NCBI GenBank assembly: GCA_002386525.1
Contig: DGIS01000004.1
Coordinates: 1 to 64,000 of the forward strand
Length of the DNA: 64,000 bases
Direction of reading: 5' to 3'
Origin: Sphingobacterium sp. UBA4616
Lineage (GTDB): Bacteria; Bacteroidota; Bacteroidia; Sphingobacteriales; Sphingobacteriaceae
Shown here: one piece after another, positions 8,722 through 18,240 of the stretch
Position numbering within the stretch: position 1 is the first letter of the stretch
Layout: each line of letters begins with the position of its first letter
Notes under the pieces: generated by a model
The model's input: only the letters and a program-made list of their open reading frames with translations
Databases searched by the model: none
Told to the model about the DNA's origin: nothing
Made by a program: the position numbers and the translations under genes

Positions 8722-11700
8722 ATGAAACACAAACTACTCAGTTTTTTCGTGGGGAGTATGATCCTGTCTTCTGTTGCCTTCGCACAAGAGAAAAAAATTA
8801 GCGGTCGGGTAACTGGAGCTGACGGCAAACCGTTGGTAGGTGTCACAATCGCTGTACAGGGATCAAATATTGCCACTCAGACAGATGCAAATGGAAAATA
8901 TTCATTATCAGTGCCTGTGGGCAAAATAATTGTTTTCAGATCTGTTGGCCACACTGACAAAACAATTATTGTTAAAGAAGGACAATCCTTTTTTAATGTT
9001 GCGCTTGAGAATCAAAATACAGCATTGGATGAGGTGGTAGTCGTCGCTTACGGTACTGCGAAAAAAGAGTCAGTAACAGGATCGGTAACATCAGTCTCTG
9101 CTAAGGATATTGAAAAAAGACCTGTTACCAATGCTTTTGCAGCATTAGAGGGGTCTGCCGCGGGTATTCAATTAAATAACACCTCGGGTATGCCCGGCGA
9201 TGAACCAAGTATTCGAATTCGTGGATTTTCATCGCTGAATGGATCTAATGATCCATTATATGTGGTTGATGGCGTGCCTTTTGGTGGTAATATCTCAGAT
9301 ATAAACCCAAATGATGTTGAGAGTATTTCTGTACTAAAAGATGCCTCTTCTTCCGCATTGTACGGAAGTAGGGCTAGTAACGGAGTTATTATTATTACAA
9401 CCAAGAAAGGAAAAGCGGGGCGTTCACAAGTTAATATTACTACAGATCAAGGATTCTATTCGAGAGGTATTGCTGAGTATGATCGTGTAAATGATCGCCA
9501 GTTTATGGAAGCAATGTGGACAGGGTACAGAAACAATTTGCTGACAACTAATGCTAAGACTTACCCGACTGTTGAGCTAGCAAACGCTGAAGCTTCAAAG
9601 TCGCTCGTTAGTAACTATCTGAAGTTAAATATTTATGATAAGGATGATGACAAACTATTTGATGCAAATGGAAAATTGGTTTCTGATGCACAGATAAAAA
9701 GCGGTTACCGTGATGATTTGGATTGGTTTAGCGAAGTGGATCGTGTCGGACATCGCCAAAACTACAATATCGATGGTACTACTGCGACTGATAAGGCCAA
9801 AGTGTTTTACTCGACAGGATACTTAAACGAGAAAGGATACATTAAAAATTCTGGATTAAAGAGGTTTACTGGTAGATTAAATGCGGAATTGCAAGCCAAA
9901 GATTGGTTCAAATATGGATTCAACCTAGCTGGATCGCATCAAATTTCAGATAGAATAAGTGGTTCGACAGATGACGCTGGTTCTTTTGCAAATCCTTTTA
10001 ATTACGCACGCTCCATTGCACCAATCTATCCAATTCACTTGCATAATGAAGATGGTAGCTATAAACCAGATCTTTTAGGAAACCGACAGTATGATAACGG
10101 CGAGTCGACGAGATTGCAATATGTTGGCCGCCATACAATTTGGGAAAATGAATTGAATAGCGATCAGACGATTCGAAATACCATGAACGGGAGAGCATTT
10201 TTAGAATTCAAATTCCTAAAAGATTTTACGTTTACGATAAATGGTGATCTGAATGTGCGTAACTCAGAGCGACGCACATATAATAATGCTATTATTGGTG
10301 ATGGTGTTGGGCAGGGGCGTGCTGCAAGACGTATTTATCGATACAAAAATTATACTGCCCAGCAGTTGTTAACATGGAATAAGGATTTTGGCGCGCATCA
10401 CATCGATGTATTGGCAGGACATGAAAATTTCTATGATAACATGAGTTATCTATATGGTTATAAAACGGACGAGATTTTCGCGGGAAAAACAGATATGATT
10501 AATTTTACGAAGATCACTTCTCTGTATGATTATCAAGAGGATTATCGTGTTGAAAGTTACTTATCACGTGCCCGATATAATTATGATGGTAAATATTTTG
10601 CGGAAGCATCGTTTAGAAGAGATGGGTCTTCAAGATTCAGTCCTGAAAACCGCTGGGGTAATTTTTGGTCTTTAGGAGGTAGCTGGATTGTGTCTAAGGA
10701 GAATTTTTTCAAGGATGCTCTAAATACCGTGAATAATCTAAAGGTGAGAGCTTCTTATGGTGAAGTGGGAAACGATGAAAGCGCCAAAAAATATGCGCAT
10801 CTTTCTCTCTATACGCTCGATCAAAATGCGAATGCGGGAGCCGTTTACAAAAGCCAGATTCCTTCTCCTGACCTAATTTGGGAGACATCAAGCTCATTTT
10901 CTGCGGCAATAGAGGCACGATTGTTTAAACGTGCCAACTTAAGTGTCGAGTATTTCAATAAACAGTCGAAAAATCTAATCTTCGACCTTAATTTACCGCT
11001 ATCTGCTGGACCTAACTCCACGACTACAGCTGTATCAACAGTAACTAAAAATATTGGTTCGATGGCAAATCGTGGTATTGAATTAACTTTCGATGTTGAT
11101 GTATTGAAAGGTGATGGATGGAGATGGAATGTTGGAGCAAATGCGACTTGGTTAACGAACAAGATTTTAAGTTTGCCAGAAGAGAATAGAGAAAACGGTG
11201 TCATCACTGGAAACTTCAAGTGGGTTGAAGGCGGGGGACGTTATGATTTTTGGATGTTTAAATTTGCAGGGGTAGACCAAATGACTGGTCGTTCACTATA
11301 CTTAGCCGATACTGAGCGTTTTAATGTTAACGGATCTGCGCCTGGTAAAGCCGAGATACCTACAGCTGAACTTATTGAAATCAATGGTAAATACTATGTT
11401 ACTAATGCTTCTAGCTATGGACGGAGAGATTGGTCCGGATCAGTTATTCCAAAAATGAATGGTAGCTTCAATACGAATTTCGAGTATAAAAACTTTAGTT
11501 TTTCGGCCTTGTTTACTTACGCGATCGGCGGAAAAGTTTATGATTCATCTTACGCTGGTTTAATGAGCATGTCAGGTACTCCTGGAGCATTACATAGCGA
11601 TATTATGAATTCCTGGTCTGGTGTTCCCGATGGTATGACATCAACATCCGTAAATAGATTGGATCCCAATGGAATTCCTGCAATCAATTTTTCGCAAAGT

Positions 11701-11964
11701 AATATGAATAATTACACAAGCGATCGTTTTCTGACCGATGGATCATACCTCGTAGTAAAAAATATATCGTTGGGTTACCGTTTGCCAAAACAGCTCATCA
11801 ATAGAATAGATCTATCATCGGTTACCGTCGTAGCAGGAATAGAAAATTTGGCAACAATGACAAAACGTAAGGGTATGAATCCGCAACAGCAATGGAATGG
11901 TATCAGTACAAACGCTTGGGTAACTCCGCGCACAGTGTCTTTTGGTGTAAAAGTTGGATTATAA
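8722..11964 (+). CDS. SusC/RagA-family TonB-dependent outer-membrane transporter (locus 2)
   Basis: 1080-aa outer-membrane transporter. The signal peptide is MKHKLLSFFVGSMIL...AFAQ, followed by a carboxypeptidase-regulatory-like domain (25-100), then the TonB-box region ALDEVVVVAYGT near 105. The plug holds PLYVVDGVPFGG and ALYGSRASNGVIIITTKKGK, and the protein ends PRTVSFGVKVGL. It pairs with the SusD gene 11 bases downstream. The VVVAYGT form places it in the commoner RagA subgroup, unlike the VVTAMGI form of locus 1. Its N-terminal domain, however, is about four-fifths identical to that of locus 1, pointing to domain exchange or gene conversion. Confidence 0.96.
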   Translation: MKHKLLSFFVGSMILSSVAFAQEKKISGRVTGADGKPLVGVTIAVQGSNIATQTDANGKYSLSVPVGKIIVFRSVGHTDKTIIVKEGQSFFNVALENQNTALDEVVVVAYGTAKKESVTGSVTSVSAKDIEKRPVTNAFAALEGSAAGIQLNNTSGMPGDEPSIRIRGFSSLNGSNDPLYVVDGVPFGGNISDINPNDVESISVLKDASSSALYGSRASNGVIIITTKKGKAGRSQVNITTDQGFYSRGIAEYDRVNDRQFMEAMWTGYRNNLLTTNAKTYPTVELANAEASKSLVSNYLKLNIYDKDDDKLFDANGKLVSDAQIKSGYRDDLDWFSEVDRVGHRQNYNIDGTTATDKAKVFYSTGYLNEKGYIKNSGLKRFTGRLNAELQAKDWFKYGFNLAGSHQISDRISGSTDDAGSFANPFNYARSIAPIYPIHLHNEDGSYKPDLLGNRQYDNGESTRLQYVGRHTIWENELNSDQTIRNTMNGRAFLEFKFLKDFTFTINGDLNVRNSERRTYNNAIIGDGVGQGRAARRIYRYKNYTAQQLLTWNKDFGAHHIDVLAGHENFYDNMSYLYGYKTDEIFAGKTDMINFTKITSLYDYQEDYRVESYLSRARYNYDGKYFAEASFRRDGSSRFSPENRWGNFWSLGGSWIVSKENFFKDALNTVNNLKVRASYGEVGNDESAKKYAHLSLYTLDQNANAGAVYKSQIPSPDLIWETSSSFSAAIEARLFKRANLSVEYFNKQSKNLIFDLNLPLSAGPNSTTTAVSTVTKNIGSMANRGIELTFDVDVLKGDGWRWNVGANATWLTNKILSLPEENRENGVITGNFKWVEGGGRYDFWMFKFAGVDQMTGRSLYLADTERFNVNGSAPGKAEIPTAELIEINGKYYVTNASSYGRRDWSGSVIPKMNGSFNTNFEYKNFSFSALFTYAIGGKVYDSSYAGLMSMSGTPGALHSDIMNSWSGVPDGMTSTSVNRLDPNGIPAINFSQSNMNNYTSDRFLTDGSYLVVKNISLGYRLPKQLINRIDLSSVTVVAGIENLATMTKRKGMNPQQQWNGISTNAWVTPRTVSFGVKVGL

Positions 11965-11975
11965 GAATTTAAACA

Positions 11976-13511
11976 ATGAAAAAAATTAATTATATAAAGT
12001 TATTAGTACTAGGTATTGTATCGCTTTCTTCCTGTAAAAAAGACTATTTAGATACGCGGCCTACGGATTCGGTTGAACATTCTGAAGTTTTCGCAACAAC
12101 AAAAAGTGCTAAAGTTGCAGTCAACGGTCTGGCGAAGATGATGACACAACAATATCTGAGTAGTCAGGGATTCAATGGTGAGGGAACAATCAAAATGTAC
12201 TATGGTAATTATCCTGGCAACAATTTTTTTGTTAATCTTAGCGGATGGGCTGATATCATTAATGCAAATTACAATCAAAACCTTACTAGTATTTATTTAT
12301 ACTACCCGTGGTATTATTACTATAAACTTATTGTAAATGCAAATGAGATCATATTAAATATCGATGCAGCAGAAGGTCCAGATTCGGAAAAGCAATTTAT
12401 CAAAGCCCAGGCGCTAACTTTTAGGGCATATAGCTTCATGATGTTGGCTCAAATCTATGGAAATCGTTGGAGCGACTCTAATAATGGTCAAACGGGAGGT
12501 TTAGTGTTAAGAACGGATGTTTCTACTGGTGATATGCCGTTGTCAACGTTGGGACAGACCTATGATTTAATCTATAAGGATCTGAATGAAGCAATAGGCT
12601 TATATGAAAAGGCTGGATTAAATCGCGAATCGGGAAAAAACTTTCAGGTAAACAAAGATGTTGCATATGCTGTTTTTGCTAGAGCAGCCTTAAATAAGGA
12701 AGATTATGCTAGTGCAGAAAAGTATGCTGTTCTGGCCCGTGCAAATTATAAGCTGATGACTAATGCTGAATACAAAAGTGGATTTTACGATCCTAATGGT
12801 GAGTGGATTTGGAGCAGTTATGGTGCCGCAGATGAAACCTTGTTCTTTTATTCGTTCCAATCATATATAGCTTATAACTCTAGCGCTAGTGCAGCAAGAA
12901 CAACTCCAAAATGTATTAGTCGGGAATTGTTTAACGAGATTCCGAAAACAGATATTAGAAGAGATCTGTTTCTTGATCCTAAAAACGATGCATATACAAC
13001 TGCAACGGGTATTGCCGGTGCAGCGATGAAAGCCAGAGCTTTTCAAACATTCCCAGATTTGCAATCGACAGCAGTTCCGTATGCTTATATGAATTTCAAA
13101 TTTAAAGCCAAAGACTTACCAGGAGTGGGAAATCTAAATCATTTTAGAGCTGCTGAGATGTATCTAATAGAAGCTGAAGCAAAATATTTCCAAAATAAAC
13201 CAGCTTCCGAGATTCAATCAACTTTGAACGCTTTAAATGCTACATCTGGCAGAGATGCTAATTACAGCTGTACAAAAACCGGTGCTGCATTATTAAAGGA
13301 AATTAAACTGTATCGTGCGATTGAACTTTGGGGTGAAGGATTTGACTGGTTTGATATGAAGCGATGGGGAGATCCTATTGTTCGCAATGCGTTTGCAAAT
13401 GGTGGTAATTTCTTGACATCATTGGCGGTTACCATCAATCCTCAAGATAAAAACAAATGGACGTGGTCTATTCCACTTCGCGAAAGTGATTACAATAAGG
13501 GATTAGAATAA
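11976..13511 (+). CDS. SusD/RagB-family lipoprotein (locus 2)
   Basis: 511-aa surface lipoprotein, partner of the SusC just upstream. The signal ends VSLSSC, followed by KKDYLDTRPTD, the canonical SusD N-terminus. TPR-like helices (AQALTFRAYSFMMLAQIYG) and the C-terminal block AIELWGEGFDWFDMKRWG are diagnostic of the main SusD family (SusD-like_3 plus SusD domains). The two-gene operon ends at a strong terminator at 13535. No accessory lipoprotein or enzyme is attached, so the substrate is unknown. Confidence 0.95.
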   Translation: MKKINYIKLLVLGIVSLSSCKKDYLDTRPTDSVEHSEVFATTKSAKVAVNGLAKMMTQQYLSSQGFNGEGTIKMYYGNYPGNNFFVNLSGWADIINANYNQNLTSIYLYYPWYYYYKLIVNANEIILNIDAAEGPDSEKQFIKAQALTFRAYSFMMLAQIYGNRWSDSNNGQTGGLVLRTDVSTGDMPLSTLGQTYDLIYKDLNEAIGLYEKAGLNRESGKNFQVNKDVAYAVFARAALNKEDYASAEKYAVLARANYKLMTNAEYKSGFYDPNGEWIWSSYGAADETLFFYSFQSYIAYNSSASAARTTPKCISRELFNEIPKTDIRRDLFLDPKNDAYTTATGIAGAAMKARAFQTFPDLQSTAVPYAYMNFKFKAKDLPGVGNLNHFRAAEMYLIEAEAKYFQNKPASEIQSTLNALNATSGRDANYSCTKTGAALLKEIKLYRAIELWGEGFDWFDMKRWGDPIVRNAFANGGNFLTSLAVTINPQDKNKWTWSIPLRESDYNKGLE

Positions 13512-13534
13512 TTTTAGCTGCTAATCATTACGAT

Positions 13535-13574
13535 AAAATGGCCGATACAACTTGTATCGGCCATTTTATTTTGA
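13535..13574 (+). terminator. Terminator of SusCD locus 2
   Basis: A perfect 16-bp inverted repeat: AAAATGGCCGATACAA (13535-13550) against TTGTATCGGCCATTTT (13552-13567), then ATTTT. It lies 24 bases past the SusD stop and could act in both directions. Confidence 0.85.
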
Positions 13575-13807
13575 AGATAGTACGTATGACTTGGAAAATA
13601 TTCAGTCCCATGATTTTTATAAATAGGCCGTTTATTACCAAATCATTAATTTTATGTATATAAATTAATAGACTAACAATTTATTAATATTAACTTAATA
13701 TTGGGAATCTATTTTTACGCCATTGAAATGATGATCATGTAGAAGAAGGAAAAATGATTCTCCTTATATAGCATCTCAATCGAAAAAGAAAATTTATTCG
13801 AAATCTC

Positions 13808-15043
13808 ATGAAAAAAGTAGTTTTACTCTTAGCACTGATAGGCCCTATCGTAGCGATTGCGCAAAATAATAATGCGCCTTCCAGCTATGACCCACATGAT
13901 ATCAAAATTACTGGATACCTTCAGACACAGTTTCAAAAGGCGCAGTCCCCCGGAATAACTTCTTTTTCGGGAGGTGATTTTTCAAAGAATTCGGACAATA
14001 GATTTATGATACGCAGGGGGCGTCTTAAAATTGACCGTGTAGACACTTACTCCAGTATTGTATTCCAGTTGGATGCAACCCAGGATGGAGTACAGCTAAT
14101 GGATGCATTTATCCAGTTACGACACCCTAGCCAGAAAGGCCTGAGTTTGACTGCTGGTCTTTTTAATAGACCATTTGGATACTCCATCGTATATTCTTCA
14201 GGATATCGGGATTTCCCTGAAAGAGCACGGGTATTTCAAACGTTGATGCCTCGAGAACGCGACCTAGGGGGGATGGTTAGCTACCATCCGGGAGGTAAAG
14301 CTAAATTTCTAAACCTCGATTTAGCATTGGTTAATGGCAGCGGCCATTCCGCTAAAGATTATGATTCAAAAAAAGATCTGATCGGTAATCTAGCTTTTAA
14401 ATTCGATAGTCTTGCGGATAAAAAAGTCCATCTCGGATTCGGTGGTTCGTTCTATAAGGGATCTGTCCGTAACGATACCAAAACCTACTACACTGCTAAT
14501 AATAATGGGTATAGTGCACATACCAGCGAAGAAAATGAGGGCAAAGCCATCGGTAGAAATTATTATGGCGCAAACCTACAGATCGAGCTTGACAACAGCT
14601 TTGGTAAGTCTAGTTTTAAAACAGAATATGTTGCTGGAGACCAGCCCGGCGTTGCGGGTGGTGTAGATATCAAAGGTCCTTATGCCAGTAGAAGTTTTAC
14701 AACACAACCGACAACCGACCTCTATCAACGTAAATTCAACGGTTACTATCTTTGGTTAACACAGGAAATCGGTGGTACCGGATTTACTGCAATGGTTGCA
14801 TACGATGTATATGACCCAAATACCAAAGCAAGTGGTTCGACGATTGGCATGGCCGGTAATTTTACGGCTGATGGTGATGTCAAGTTTAGTACACTTGGCT
14901 ACGGGCTCGCTTATCAATTTAGCAATAGACTTAAGTTTACGGTCTATAATGAACATGTCACCAATGAAGCGACAAGTTTGCCGAACTTTTCAGCAGATCT
15001 TAAAGATGATGTATTTACGGCTAGAATGCAATACCGTTGGTAA
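13808..15043 (+). CDS. Phosphate-selective porin O/P-type outer-membrane porin
   Basis: 411-aa outer-membrane barrel. A signal peptide (1-19, ending AIAQ) is followed by DIKITGYLQTQFQ, the first strand. The family block RFMIRRGRLKIDRVDTYSSIVFQLDATQDGVQLMDAFI lies near residues 75-115, then LTAGLFNRPFGY. The protein ends in the aromatic TARMQYRW. This is the OprO/OprP-type porin fold (PF07396). In Bacteroidota the family is common and its selectivity is rarely proven, so phosphate or other anion uptake is only likely. It is a stand-alone gene, convergent with the gene at 15129. Confidence 0.88.
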   Translation: MKKVVLLLALIGPIVAIAQNNNAPSSYDPHDIKITGYLQTQFQKAQSPGITSFSGGDFSKNSDNRFMIRRGRLKIDRVDTYSSIVFQLDATQDGVQLMDAFIQLRHPSQKGLSLTAGLFNRPFGYSIVYSSGYRDFPERARVFQTLMPRERDLGGMVSYHPGGKAKFLNLDLALVNGSGHSAKDYDSKKDLIGNLAFKFDSLADKKVHLGFGGSFYKGSVRNDTKTYYTANNNGYSAHTSEENEGKAIGRNYYGANLQIELDNSFGKSSFKTEYVAGDQPGVAGGVDIKGPYASRSFTTQPTTDLYQRKFNGYYLWLTQEIGGTGFTAMVAYDVYDPNTKASGSTIGMAGNFTADGDVKFSTLGYGLAYQFSNRLKFTVYNEHVTNEATSLPNFSADLKDDVFTARMQYRW

Positions 15044-15128
15044 GCTGAAATGGATCCGAACTTGTGGTGGGATAAAAATTAGTCACCATTTTCTCTTTTG
15101 AAGATTCGGCAAATTCATCGGATTGAGC

Positions 15129-15710
15129 TTATGCCTGTCTGTAACCGAGCTGCTGTACTTTATGTAGCCATTTGTCCCGCTGAATTGAATCGGAAGTTTT
15201 GATAATGCCTATGTAGGTGACCTTAACGGGTGATATTCCACAAAATTGCAGTGTCGATTTTTTTAGTTGATTAACGCTGGGACTACCGTATATCAGCGTG
15301 TAATACCAACTCGGCTGATCAAGTGTCGTAATGATTCGAGCGGATTTACCTTTTAATAATTTGTCCCAAAAAAGCGAGTTTTCACGGTATTGAAAAGCCA
15401 TCCCAGGTAAAAAGAGTCGATCAATAAAGCCTTTCATCAAGGCAGGGAGCCCACCCCACCAAACGGGATGTACCCAGACCAGATGATCGGCCCATAGGAT
15501 GTCTTCCCAGGCAAGCTGTAGGTCTTGTTCAAGTTCAGTCCGTTTGCGATAACCAAATTGAAGATTTGGATTGAACTCTAGGTCGATGATACGGATCGTT
15601 CGTACTACAGCTCCGGACGCTTCTGCACTTTTTTGATAAGCATTTGCAATGGCAAAATTGAAAGACTCCCGATTTGGGTGTCCATTGATAATAAGTATTT
15701 TTTTGTTCAT
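15129..15710 (-). CDS. NAD(P)H-dependent flavodoxin-fold quinone reductase
   Basis: 193-aa flavodoxin-like protein. It opens KKILIINGHPNRESFNFAIA, the FMN-phosphate loop of the NQO1/KefF/MdaB family. WADHLVWVHPVWWGGLPALMKGFIDRLFLPGMAFQY (about 75-110) is the conserved second block that lines the flavin. The expected activity is two-electron reduction of quinones in the cytoplasm, a protective redox role. The Crp-type regulator at 15769 is upstream on the same strand with a 58-bp gap, so the two are probably co-transcribed or the regulator acts on this gene. Confidence 0.9.
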   Translation of the reverse strand: MNKKILIINGHPNRESFNFAIANAYQKSAEASGAVVRTIRIIDLEFNPNLQFGYRKRTELEQDLQLAWEDILWADHLVWVHPVWWGGLPALMKGFIDRLFLPGMAFQYRENSLFWDKLLKGKSARIITTLDQPSWYYTLIYGSPSVNQLKKSTLQFCGISPVKVTYIGIIKTSDSIQRDKWLHKVQQLGYRQA

Positions 15711-15768
15711 GACCTTGTATTATATCTCAAAAATAGTCATACGAATACTGTTGTTAAAGGACAAATGT

Positions 15769-16344
15769 CTAAAAAGAGATTTGATTGCGAATGCGACTTA
15801 AATGACGTTGTGTTATGCCTAAGTAGGAAGCAACATAATTTAGAGGAAGCTGTTGGATAAACTCTGGATAGTCTTTAATTAAATTAGCATAACGTTGTGA
15901 CGCAGTCTCTTTTTGTAATTGAAAAACACGTTTTTCGAGCTCAAGATATTGCTCTTCAGCAATCATTTTAAGGTACGTTGTCCATTTTAGGTTGTTTGTG
16001 GCAAGTTTGTTAATGATATTTTTTTTGATCACCCATAGTTCAACAGGCGTAATCGCCTGCATGTTCTCTATACTTGGTCCGCCCGTAATGAAGGAGGAGT
16101 AGGCCGCTATCCAAGTATTCGGAAAGCGGAAACAATAAGTAATATCCTCTTTATTGACGCTACTATAAAAGGAGCGGAAAATCCCTGACTGTATTAATGC
16201 AACCTCATGACAGCGCTGATTTTCTTTGATGAAAAAGTCGTTTTTATTCAACTTTCTGTATTCGAAAAGTTCGACAATTTGATTGATCTCTTCTTCCTCA
16301 AAGAGACCAATAGAGCGGAAATATGTTGCTATCATGGATTTCAA
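15769..16344 (-). CDS. Crp/Fnr-family transcriptional regulator
   Basis: 191-aa regulator. Residues ~10-110 are a cyclic-nucleotide-binding-like beta roll (ENQRCHEVALIQSGIFRSFY). The C-terminal winged helix carries QRYANLIKDYPEFIQQLPLNYVASYLGITQRHLSRIRNQ, the HTH_Crp type common in Bacteroidota. The effector pocket lacks an obvious cAMP-binding arginine motif, as is usual for this Bacteroidota subgroup, so the signal is unknown. It sits upstream of and collinear with the quinone-reductase-like gene. Confidence 0.9.
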   Translation of the reverse strand: MKSMIATYFRSIGLFEEEEINQIVELFEYRKLNKNDFFIKENQRCHEVALIQSGIFRSFYSSVNKEDITYCFRFPNTWIAAYSSFITGGPSIENMQAITPVELWVIKKNIINKLATNNLKWTTYLKMIAEEQYLELEKRVFQLQKETASQRYANLIKDYPEFIQQLPLNYVASYLGITQRHLSRIRNQISF

Positions 16345-16425
16345 ACTTAGCGAAATTACTGTCTTTATGCAAAATAGATTCAGTTTTGTTGCGAAACCTA
16401 GCTATTAAATATTCATTCCACTATA

Positions 16426-17187
16426 TTAAAGATTCATTCCACCAGACACTTCAATACGTTGTCCATTGATCCATTTTGCCTCTTCGGTACACAGAAACGC
16501 AACCACACCACCAATATCGTCAGGTACACCGGCACGTCCCAACGCTGTAACCGCTGCAATTTGTGCATTAGTTTCCTTATTGTCCCGCACACGGCCGCCT
16601 CCGAAGTCGGTTTCAATAGCACCAGGGGCAACAACATTTGCTGCAATACCACGATGACCAAGTTCTTTAGCAAGATATCTAGTCAGCACCTCGATAGCTC
16701 CTTTCATAGCGCCATATGCAGATGCTCCTGGAGACGCAAAACGTGCAAGGCCTGAGGAGATGTTTATAATACGTCCGCCGTCGTTCAAATAAGGTAATGC
16801 TTTTTGCGTGAGGAAAAATACACCCTTATAGTGTATATTATAAGCTGTATCAAACTGTTCTTCGGTCGTCTCCATGAAAGGAGCATATAATGCAGTTCCC
16901 GCATTGTTGATCAAAAAATCGAAGTTGTGTTGTCCTGTTTCTTCCTTTAAATACTGTTTAATTTGTTCAATAAAAGTATCAAACGATCGTATACAACCAG
17001 CATCAAATTGAAAAGCAGTAGCTTTTCGTCCCAAAGATTGGAGTTGTGAAACGACCTTATCAGCTTCTTCCCGATTACTGTTGTAGGTTAATATGACATC
17101 AATACCCTTTTTCGCAAGATGAATTGCCATGTTTTTACCGAGGCCCCGACTACCTCCGGTCAACAGCGCTATTTTATTTGTTGCCAT
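16426..17187 (-). CDS. Short-chain dehydrogenase/reductase (SDR)
   Basis: 253-aa Rossmann-fold NAD(P)H oxidoreductase of the classical SDR type. The dinucleotide loop is TGGSRGLG (10-17), NNAG lies at 94-97, and the catalytic residues are Ser144/145, Tyr158 and Lys162 (YGAMK). The arginine after the glycine-rich Ser13 favours NADP(H). The C-terminus WINGQRIEVSGGMNL is typical of FabG-like SDRs. The substrate is not predictable. It is divergent from the ohr operon across a 243-bp gap that holds the OhrR-like dyad, so it may share that control. Confidence 0.93.
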   Translation of the reverse strand: MATNKIALLTGGSRGLGKNMAIHLAKKGIDVILTYNSNREEADKVVSQLQSLGRKATAFQFDAGCIRSFDTFIEQIKQYLKEETGQHNFDFLINNAGTALYAPFMETTEEQFDTAYNIHYKGVFFLTQKALPYLNDGGRIINISSGLARFASPGASAYGAMKGAIEVLTRYLAKELGHRGIAANVVAPGAIETDFGGGRVRDNKETNAQIAAVTALGRAGVPDDIGGVVAFLCTEEAKWINGQRIEVSGGMNL

Positions 17188-17364
17188 CTATGATTTGTTT
17201 GTAAGATTTAATAACACAAAAATTCTTAGTGGAAAGGATCATTCGCTTTATAAATGCTGTATCCTTGTAAGATTCAAATTATAACGTTTATTGCCTGAAA
17301 TTGTTTTTCAATTTCAGGTGGTCGTTCCAGTGGCAATGATTCTCATTTCAATGTAAATTACAAT

Positions 17365-17386
17365 ATTATATTTTGCACAATATAAT
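17365..17386 (+). promoter_or_regulatory. Perfect dyad, candidate OhrR operator
   Basis: ATTATATT (17365-17372), a 6-nt spacer TTGCAC, then AATATAAT (17379-17386). It lies 45 bases before the ohr start, where a MarR/OhrR-type repressor would block transcription. AT-rich dyads of this sort are typical of OhrR sites. Assignment to the OhrR at 18924 is inference. Confidence 0.6.
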
Positions 17387-17430
17387 TTCTTGATGTACAT
17401 TCGTATGGTCAAATTAAAACAAATTAAAAT

Positions 17431-17856
17431 ATGAAAACGTTATATAACATCGGTGCGACAGCAAAAGGCGGACGAAACGGTCAGGTAAAAAGTGAAAATG
17501 GCGTATTGGACTTAGCTGTTCGTATGCCTAAAGGTCTTGGCGGGGCCAATGACGATTATGCTAATCCCGAAATGCTTTTCGCAGCAGGGTATGCAGCATG
17601 CTTTGATAGTGCGTTGAATTTGGTGATCAGATCAGAAAAGATTAAAACAGGAGAGACATCTGTAACTGCTCATGTCAGTATAGGACAACTGGAGAATGGT
17701 GGTTTTGGTCTCGCCGCTGAACTACATGCAAATATTCCTGGTGTGAGCGTTGAAGTTGCACGAGAATTGATTGAAAAGGCACATCAAGTTTGTCCTTATT
17801 CAAATGCAACAAGAGGTAATATAGAAGTTAAATTGACAGTATCAACTAACGAATAA
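17431..17856 (+). CDS. ohr: Organic hydroperoxide resistance protein Ohr
   Basis: 141-aa OsmC/Ohr-family thiol peroxidase that reduces organic and fatty-acid hydroperoxides in the cytoplasm. It opens KTLYNIGATAKGGRNGQVKSENG, the Ohr signature. The two catalytic cysteines are Cys57 (AACFDSAL) and Cys121 (VCPYSNATRGNIEV), with the expected spacing. It is the first gene of a four-gene operon ending in the OhrR-type regulator at 18924, preceded by a perfect dyad. Confidence 0.96.
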   Translation: MKTLYNIGATAKGGRNGQVKSENGVLDLAVRMPKGLGGANDDYANPEMLFAAGYAACFDSALNLVIRSEKIKTGETSVTAHVSIGQLENGGFGLAAELHANIPGVSVEVARELIEKAHQVCPYSNATRGNIEVKLTVSTNE

Positions 17857-17859
17857 TAG

Positions 17860-18228
17860 ATGAACAATTTGGCCAATGTGCTTACAGCACTTGTACTTTT
17901 AGAACATGTGTACATTGTATGGATGGAAATGTTTGCTTGGGAAACGGCTGGAAAACGCAGTTTCGGAAAAGCCCTTCCTGCTGAGCTCTTCAAACCTACT
18001 AAGGGGCTTGCTGCAAATCAAGGCTTGTATAATGGTTTTTTAGTTGCAGGCTTGGCCTGGTCGTTCTTTATCACTGATCCGGTATGGAGTGAACATGTAA
18101 GGCTGTTTTTTCTGGGATGTGTTCTTGTGGCAGGAATTTTTGGTGGAATTACATCGAGCAAAAAGATATTCATTGTACAGGGGTTGCCAGCATTGTTGGC
18201 TTTATTAGCTGTTATTCTATCCAAATAA
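17860..18228 (+). CDS. DUF1304 small membrane protein
   Basis: 122-aa integral membrane protein with four predicted hydrophobic segments: LANVLTALVLLEHVYIVWMEMF, LYNGFLVAGLAWSFF, LFFLGCVLVAGIFGG and the C-terminal LPALLALLAVIL. The motif LEHVYIVWMEMFAWET near the N-terminus is diagnostic of DUF1304. It starts three bases after the ohr stop, so it is tightly coupled to ohr. No biochemical role is established for the family; the context suggests peroxide or membrane-lipid stress. Confidence 0.9.
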   Translation: MNNLANVLTALVLLEHVYIVWMEMFAWETAGKRSFGKALPAELFKPTKGLAANQGLYNGFLVAGLAWSFFITDPVWSEHVRLFFLGCVLVAGIFGGITSSKKIFIVQGLPALLALLAVILSK

Positions 18229-18240
18229 ATATATAATTAT

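Noticed and set aside
10845..11219. A 124-codon minus-strand frame inside the second SusC gene
   Set aside because: It is antisense to a conserved coding region and has no recognisable protein features.
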